The translations under genes were made by a program, and so were the position numbers. From contig OX030961.1 of assembly GCA_943735955.1 (NCBI GenBank), positions 8,096,920 to 8,160,919 of the forward strand: a stretch of 64,000 bases of DNA, read 5' to 3'. This stretch comes from Piscicola geometra. Its lineage: Eukaryota; Annelida; Clitellata; Hirudinida; Piscicolidae. This document shows, in pieces, positions 62,757 to 64,000 of the stretch (position 1 is its first letter; each line of letters begins with the position of its first letter). A model generated the notes under the pieces. That model ran no database searches and had not been told where the DNA came from. It saw only the letters and a list, made by a program, of their open reading frames with translations.

Positions 62757-63359
62757 GCAACCCCAATCGACTTATGCTAATGAGCAAAAAGTGACGTTTT
62801 ATAGAAATTATAGAAAAGTCTAAAAATTTAAATTATGCATTATTCTATCGAAATAAAAAAGCAAGAGCATGAAAGACAATTTTATTATCTTTTAAATGAG
62901 TATTTTATCAATATATTATTTATTATGTAAGCTTTCAAATAAAATAATTTTAATTCGACTTCGTTACATTTACTAATGGTAATGGACAGGGGCGGCGATC
63001 TGTAGAAAATCTTGGGGGGGTCCACCCCAGGGTTAGAATCAAAGAACTGGTATCGACCAATTCAGTGACAGCGATACTATTTAGTATTGGTTGCTGTATT
63101 GCGAATTATTTTTGTATCAACTACTAATATTTGTATGGCCAATCATTAAAAAATATTCGATACTTAATAAAAAATATTTTTCTATTGCCACTTTAAGCGA
63201 TTTGAAAAAAAAGAAGATTTTAATAGCTTTTATTATTGGTCATCTATATAAATTCAATTACAACTAGCCATCAACCCTACTAATATCCAAACCACCACTC
63301 TAAAAATATAACCACGGTCCACGAGTTTGAAGAAAAATTAAACTTTTCATTTTTTTAAA
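62757..63359. other. Spacer or last intron after acetylcholinesterase exon 3
   Basis: AT-rich, with a truncated MITE at 62988. If the donor at 62753 is used, this is intron and the final esterase exon lies to the right; none was recognised. Confidence 0.4.
62988..63045. mobile_element. Truncated copy of the GGCGGCGATCT MITE family
   Basis: CAGGGGCGGCGATCTGTAGA followed by a poly-G run and TCCACCCC, matching the start of the elements at 24556 and 50726. The similarity then ends. Confidence 0.6.
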
Positions 63360-64000
63360 TATTTATCAACGATCTGCCAGAGAGTGTGAGTTCAAATATA
63401 TTTATGTATGTTGAGCGAACTTCCTATGTATCAATTGAATCTTCTCGTTCTTCTGTTTTTTTATCTTATGGTGTTCCACAGTGCTCACTCCTTGGTCCCT
63501 TACTTTTTATTCTCTATACCTCGGAACTACCCAATATTATTTCTTCATCTTCCTTAAGCAGTCAAATTAATGCTGACGACTCTTATATTTATACATCTTT
63601 CCCTGACTCTTCTCTTGACCTTACTGTTAATAAAATAACTCTCTGTCTTCAATCTGTAATCTCTTGGGCTTCTTCTATGTTTCTCAAACTTAATCCGGAC
63701 AAATTTGAATTCATATATTTCAATAAAAAACCCAGTCTTTACAATCCCTTCCTTCTTTAGTTTTGCCTCCACCTTCCTCATTATCTCTAAACCCTTCATC
63801 TTCCATTCGTAGCCTTGGATTTATTTTCGATTCTATCTTGTCTTTAGCTCTTCAAATTCTATCTGTCTCTAAATCTTGTTACTTCCACATTCGTCGTATT
63901 AAACAGCTTCTTCCTTTTCTCGATGATCCTACTTTGCAGCTTCTTGTATTTTCTCTAGTTCTCTCCAGGATTGATTATTGCAACTCTCATTTACTATGGT
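63360..64000 (+). pseudogene. CR1/L2-like LINE reverse-transcriptase relic, cut by window end
   Basis: Plus-strand frame 63386-63760 matches LINE reverse transcriptase: GVPQCSLLGPLLFILYTSEL, then a decayed YADD region (INADDSYIYTSF), then SWASSMFLKLNPDKFEFI. The normal Gly of PQGS is Cys and the Tyr of YADD is Asn, so the copy is inactive. A stop at 63758 is followed by further decayed sequence in the same family style to the window edge. Confidence 0.8.

Overview
This window is nuclear DNA of an invertebrate animal. Genes are broken into many short exons with GT-AG splice sites, spacers are AT-rich, and the space between exons is filled with micro- and minisatellites, hAT-type DNA transposons, tRNA-derived SINEs and non-LTR retrotransposon relics. 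Gene content (choline transporter-like, nischarin, White-like ABCG transporters, glutathione reductase, acetylcholinesterase) is general metazoan. The esterase acyl pocket has the Leu-x-Phe form seen in protostome acetylcholinesterases, so a protostome is my best guess. The species cannot be named from the sequence.

Layout. Bases 1-13,284 (minus strand): a CTL/SLC44 choline transporter-like gene in 16 recognisable exons, with most introns made of tandem repeats; its C-terminal end lies beyond base 1 and its first exon was not found. Bases 14,085-14,900: reverse-transcriptase relic. Bases 16,041-24,058 (minus strand): a complete nischarin gene (14 exons, about 1,530 codons; PX domain, leucine-rich repeats, long C-terminal region). 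Bases 24,556-25,980: nested DNA transposons between two divergently read loci. Bases 26,801-54,300 (plus strand): a tandem array of ABCG half-transporters. Copy A (26,801-40,281) carries a premature stop and a damaged splice donor. Copy B (40,633-51,864) is open throughout. Copy C (53,521-about 54,300) is a broken 5' remnant. Two inverted hAT elements with perfect 8-bp target duplications and a 0.96-kb GACT array sit in copy A introns. A LINE, several SINEs and two MITEs sit in copy B introns. Bases 54,490-54,684: the last two exons of an unrecognised gene. Bases 55,227-59,190 (plus): complete glutathione reductase (13 exons, 475 residues). Bases 60,141-62,756 (plus): acetylcholinesterase with signal peptide and full catalytic triad. 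Bases 63,360-64,000: another LINE relic.

The genes do not form a pathway or operon; they are ordinary independent animal genes. Exon models were built by hand from similarity to known families, splice consensus and phase continuity. The most unusual features are the ABCG array (exons missing an initiator codon, with phases that would permit fusion of neighbouring copies), dinucleotide arrays lying directly on splice sites of several genes, and the nested or paired transposons whose insertion duplications can be read exactly.
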